Assembly: GCA_029051965.1 (NCBI GenBank)
Contig: JAIDJZ010000366.1
Coordinates: forward strand, 1-5,958
Length of the DNA stretch: 5,958 bases
Direction of reading: 5' to 3'
DNA from: Paramuribaculum sp.
Lineage (GTDB): Bacteria > Bacteroidota > Bacteroidia > Bacteroidales > Muribaculaceae
Part shown: piece by piece, positions 5,938 through 5,958 of the stretch
Layout of the letters: each line of letters starts with the position of its first letter
How positions within the stretch are numbered: the stretch's first letter is position 1
Program-made: the position numbers and the translations under genes
Notes under the pieces: generated by a model
Database searches by the model: none
What the model was told of the DNA's origin: nothing
The model's input: the letters and a program-made list of their open reading frames with translations, nothing else

Positions 5938-5958
5938 GTGAAGAAACTGTTCGTAATT
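5938..5958 (+). CDS. Possible start of a plus-strand gene cut by the window edge
   Basis: GTG at 5938 opens a frame reading MKKLFVI that runs to the last base. Lys-Lys followed by hydrophobic residues is typical of a signal peptide start. The frame is open back to about 5862 but contains no ATG. Only seven codons are visible, no promoter or ribosome binding site supports it, and the start codon is not ATG. It may be chance. Confidence 0.2.

Noticed and set aside
5892..5958. End of a minus-strand gene entering from the right (21 codons ending MVACAMFM then TAG)
   Set aside because: It has three Met in the last eight codons and no recognisable C-terminus. The opposite-strand GTG start is slightly more gene-like, and neither is well supported.

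Overview
The window looks like a chromosomal segment of a Bacteroidota bacterium of the order Bacteroidales. Three things point there: two short group-1-type sigma factors beginning MRQLKI with almost no region 1.1, promoters of the form TTG-N19-TAnnTTTG, and little Shine-Dalgarno sequence before most starts. The moderate G+C would suit a gut Muribaculaceae-like genome, but that family assignment is inference.

Layout from left to right: (1) a minus-strand gene (7-819) for a secreted S1/P1-type zinc nuclease. (2) A 164-base divergent intergenic region with candidate promoters for both sides. (3) A plus-strand operon of rsmA/ksgA (984-1790), mgtE (1777-3141, overlapping rsmA by 14 bases) and an unrecognised small membrane-anchored protein (3138-3599, ATGA overlap with mgtE). 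(4) A convergent junction of 32 bases. (5) Two minus-strand, tandem, full-length sigma-70 paralogues: a more divergent copy (3632-4492) and, upstream of it, a copy closer to the usual Bacteroidales RpoD (4696-5553). A 203-base spacer between them holds a good minus-strand intrinsic terminator and a symmetric operator-like sequence. (6) About 400 bases without a convincing gene (5554-5958). This contains the sigma gene's consensus promoter, a GC-rich terminator-like hairpin and several further inverted repeats. A plus-strand gene may begin in the last 21 bases.

The operon joins small-subunit ribosome maturation (RsmA) to magnesium homeostasis (MgtE). The overlapping starts suggest translational coupling. 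The sigma pair is the most unusual part. The two proteins are about 73% identical by hand count and identical at the promoter-contacting residues of regions 2.3-2.4 and 4.2, yet differ in regions 3-4.1 and in upstream control DNA. The upstream copy has a textbook housekeeping promoter. The downstream copy has none that I can recognise and sits behind a terminator. I see no CRISPR array, insertion sequence, tRNA or rRNA, and no clear sign of a wholly new system.
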